The position numbers were made by a program, and so were the translations under genes. A DNA stretch of 7,312 nt from Phycisphaeraceae bacterium (GTDB lineage: Bacteria; Planctomycetota; Phycisphaerae; Phycisphaerales; Zrk34), in NCBI GenBank assembly GCA_028281485.1, contig JANQJT010000298.1, forward strand, positions 1 to 7,312. The letters are read 5' to 3'. Shown here piece after piece: positions 5,557 through 7,312 of the stretch (position 1 is its first letter; each line of letters begins with the position of its first letter). Below the pieces are notes generated by a model. The model was not told where the DNA came from. It saw nothing but the letters and a program-made list of their open reading frames with translations, and ran no database searches.

Positions 5557-7312
5557 ATGGGTTTTCGTTGGATGATGTTGTTTGTCTTGTTCGCAGTTGG
5601 CATCGGCTCACACGTGTTCGCTCAGGGCACCGCCGAGGACTACGAACGCTCCGCCAATCTCGCCCCCACGCTACGCCACACCGTCCTCAACGACAGCCTA
5701 TCGCCCCGCTGGATCAAAGACGGCCAGGCGTTCACGTTCGTCAAGAAACTCGCCGACGGAGGATTCGAGATCATCCGCGTCGACGCCGCCACCGGCAAGT
5801 TCACGCCCCACATGAACAACGCCAAGACCCGCAAGGCCCTCGCCGCCGCCATCTCCGATCACCTCGACACCACCGTCACACCCGACCGGACCTCCCTCAT
5901 GCGCAGCCAGGTCGGCGACGACGGCAACAGCTACTTCGCCGCCCGCTACGAAGACAAGATCTACTTCGGTCGCCTCGAAGAAGACGGCTCGGCCGCCCTG
6001 CTCGACGCCGGTGCCGACCACCCGCTCAAGCTCACCGCCCTGCCCCCGCGCTACCCCTCACGCCGCAGCTACCGCGGAACCGAGATCGAACTGGTCTTCT
6101 ACAACGACACCGCCGGCCCCGTCGAGCTGTTCTACCTCAGCCGCTCCGGCGGTCGCCGATCCTACGGCACGCTCGAGCCCGGCGAAATCCACAACCAGCA
6201 CACCTACGGTGGACACCGCTGGCTGGCGGTTGACAGCGAGGGTGAAGAACTCGTCGGCTTCATCGCCTCCGACCAGTTCGCCGTCGCACACATCACCGGC
6301 AAGATCACCACCGACGCGTTTCGTCGCATGATGCGCCAACGCCGCATGCGCGGCCAACAAAACGGCGACAACAAAGCGACACCCGCCCCCGAGTCGCGCG
6401 TCTACGTCGAAGACCACAACCTCGTGCTCCGCACCGACGACGACACCGACGACATCCAACTCACCACCGACGGCACGGAACAATCGCCCTACGCTGCGCC
6501 TTACGACGTCTCACCGGACGGCCGCTACGTCGTCGCGCGACACCTTCAGCCCGGCGACCGCCGCATCATCACCTTCGTCGAGTCCTCCCCCCGAGATCGG
6601 CTCCAACCCATCGTCCACACGCGTCGCTACGACAAGCCCGGCGACAACATCGACATCCACTGGCCCGTCCTCGTCGACACCGAAACCGCCAGCATCGTCC
6701 CCCTCGACCGCTCGCTCTACGAGAACCCCTTCCGACTCAGCCGCTTCCGCTGGCAAAGCGATTCCGAGACCTTCACCTTCGGCTACAACCAGCGCGGCCA
6801 CCAGGCGCTGCGCCTCATCGAAGTCGAAGCCGCGACCGGCCACACACGCGCCATCATCGACGAGCGATCCGACACCTTCATCAACTACTCCAACAAGACC
6901 TACGTTCACGAAGTCAAAGACACCGACGAGATCATCTGGATGAGCGAGCGCAGCGGGTGGAACCACCTGTACCTGTTCGACCGCGCCACGGGTGAAGTCA
7001 ACAACGCCATCACGTCCGGCGACTGGGTGGTGCGTGAGGTGATCGAGGCCGACGACGAAACCCGCACGCTCTGGCTGAAGGTCATGGGCGTCTACCGCGA
7101 CCAGGACCCGTACTACGAACACGTCGCGCGTGTGAACTACGACGGCACGGGCTTTGTCCTGCTGACCGCGTCCAACGGCACACACGACCGCGTCAGCTTC
7201 AACCCCACCAGGCAATACATGGTCACCAGCTGGTCGCGTGTCGATCAGCCCCCCGTCCACGAGCTACGCAACGCCGAAACCGGAGAGCTGATCCGTGAGC
7301 TGGGCCGCGCCG
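5557..7312 (+). CDS. Secreted S9 (DPP-IV/prolyl oligopeptidase-like) peptidase with VHL-beta-like insert, 5' part
   Basis: The frame is open from the ATG to the window edge (585 residues), so the catalytic alpha/beta-hydrolase domain is downstream and unseen. Residues 1-22 look like a Sec signal peptide (hydrophobic 6-17, cleavage after VFA). The region from about 45 onward is DPP-IV N-terminal beta-propeller sequence: SPRWIKDGQAFTFVKK near 49-64, SPDGRYVVARH at 319-329, and the hallmark WMSERSGWNHLYLFD at 461-475. A further family segment, DQDPYYEHVARVNYDG, lies around 520. A VHL-beta-like module interrupts the propeller at about 170-240, followed by a basic linker (FRRMMRQRRMRGQQ) around 255-268. 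I see no Glu-Glu pair of the type that anchors the free N-terminus in DPP-IV, so dipeptidyl specificity is doubtful. AAAGGA six bases upstream supports the start. The product is probably periplasmic or secreted and handles peptides. Confidence 0.88.
   Translation, partial: MGFRWMMLFVLFAVGIGSHVFAQGTAEDYERSANLAPTLRHTVLNDSLSPRWIKDGQAFTFVKKLADGGFEIIRVDAATGKFTPHMNNAKTRKALAAAISDHLDTTVTPDRTSLMRSQVGDDGNSYFAARYEDKIYFGRLEEDGSAALLDAGADHPLKLTALPPRYPSRRSYRGTEIELVFYNDTAGPVELFYLSRSGGRRSYGTLEPGEIHNQHTYGGHRWLAVDSEGEELVGFIASDQFAVAHITGKITTDAFRRMMRQRRMRGQQNGDNKATPAPESRVYVEDHNLVLRTDDDTDDIQLTTDGTEQSPYAAPYDVSPDGRYVVARHLQPGDRRIITFVESSPRDRLQPIVHTRRYDKPGDNIDIHWPVLVDTETASIVPLDRSLYENPFRLSRFRWQSDSETFTFGYNQRGHQALRLIEVEAATGHTRAIIDERSDTFINYSNKTYVHEVKDTDEIIWMSERSGWNHLYLFDRATGEVNNAITSGDWVVREVIEADDETRTLWLKVMGVYRDQDPYYEHVARVNYDGTGFVLLTASNGTHDRVSFNPTRQYMVTSWSRVDQPPVHELRNAETGELIRELGRA
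6064..6276 (+). other. VHL-beta-like domain encoded within the S9 peptidase gene
   Basis: Residues 170-240 of the peptidase resemble the beta domain of the von Hippel-Lindau tumour suppressor. From N183 to W222 the match to human VHL (N78 to W117, numbering from memory) needs no gap. Conserved points are the FxN start of the first strand (F181, N183), Y203-x-T-L-x-P-G209, and H215-x-Y-x-G-H220-x-W222-L. The fold is a small beta sandwich. VHL-beta domains are known in bacterial proteins, but I know of no established bacterial function. In human VHL this surface binds hydroxyproline in HIF. Confidence 0.8.

Noticed and set aside
6511..7260. A 249-codon minus-strand frame inside the S9 peptidase gene
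   Set aside because: The plus strand here carries clear DPP-IV propeller motifs; the minus product is Val/Asp/Gly-rich shadow sequence.

Overview
The window is a GC-rich stretch of bacterial chromosome with conserved housekeeping genes and a few lineage-flavoured ones. I find no tRNA, rRNA, CRISPR array, insertion sequence or phage gene. The base composition, the secreted S9 peptidase carrying a VHL-beta-like insert, and the loose gene order suggest a Planctomycetota bacterium, perhaps of the Phycisphaerae. That placement is an inference from style and domain content, not a marker-gene assignment.

Layout. Positions 1-465 hold the 3' part of nnrD (NAD(P)H-hydrate repair), whose stop overlaps the start of bioD (dethiobiotin synthase, 462-1205). 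After a 55-base gap with a candidate extended -10 promoter comes a YhaM-type OB-fold/HD-domain exoribonuclease (1261-2271). Twelve bases later starts a PduO-type cob(I)alamin adenosyltransferase (2284-2832), probably in the same transcript. Facing it on the minus strand, with no intergenic base at all, is a small rhodanese-fold lipoprotein (2833-3273) that has no catalytic cysteine. A divergent promoter region (3274-3432) separates it from eno (enolase, 3433-4731), which ends in a textbook intrinsic terminator (4759-4787). Next is a 215-residue membrane protein with an HEVGH zinc-protease motif (4839-5486), whose start codon lies where a leaderless transcript would begin. The window ends inside a secreted S9/DPP-IV-type peptidase (5557 to the edge). 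Its propeller region carries an insert that aligns without gaps to the beta domain of the von Hippel-Lindau protein.

How the genes relate. nnrD, bioD, the cobalamin adenosyltransferase and eno belong to central or cofactor metabolism but do not form one pathway. No other biotin or cobalamin gene is visible, so bioD and the adenosyltransferase are isolated from their usual partners here. The last three products other than enolase (rhodanese lipoprotein, membrane protease, S9 peptidase) act at or beyond the cytoplasmic membrane.

Most interesting points: (1) the VHL-beta-like insert in a family known for proline-specific cleavage, with most hydroxyproline-pocket positions of human VHL kept; (2) the cysteine-free rhodanese lipoprotein; (3) a recurrent TTG[C/T]TA-type extended -10 motif in front of three genes; (4) the possibly leaderless protease gene.
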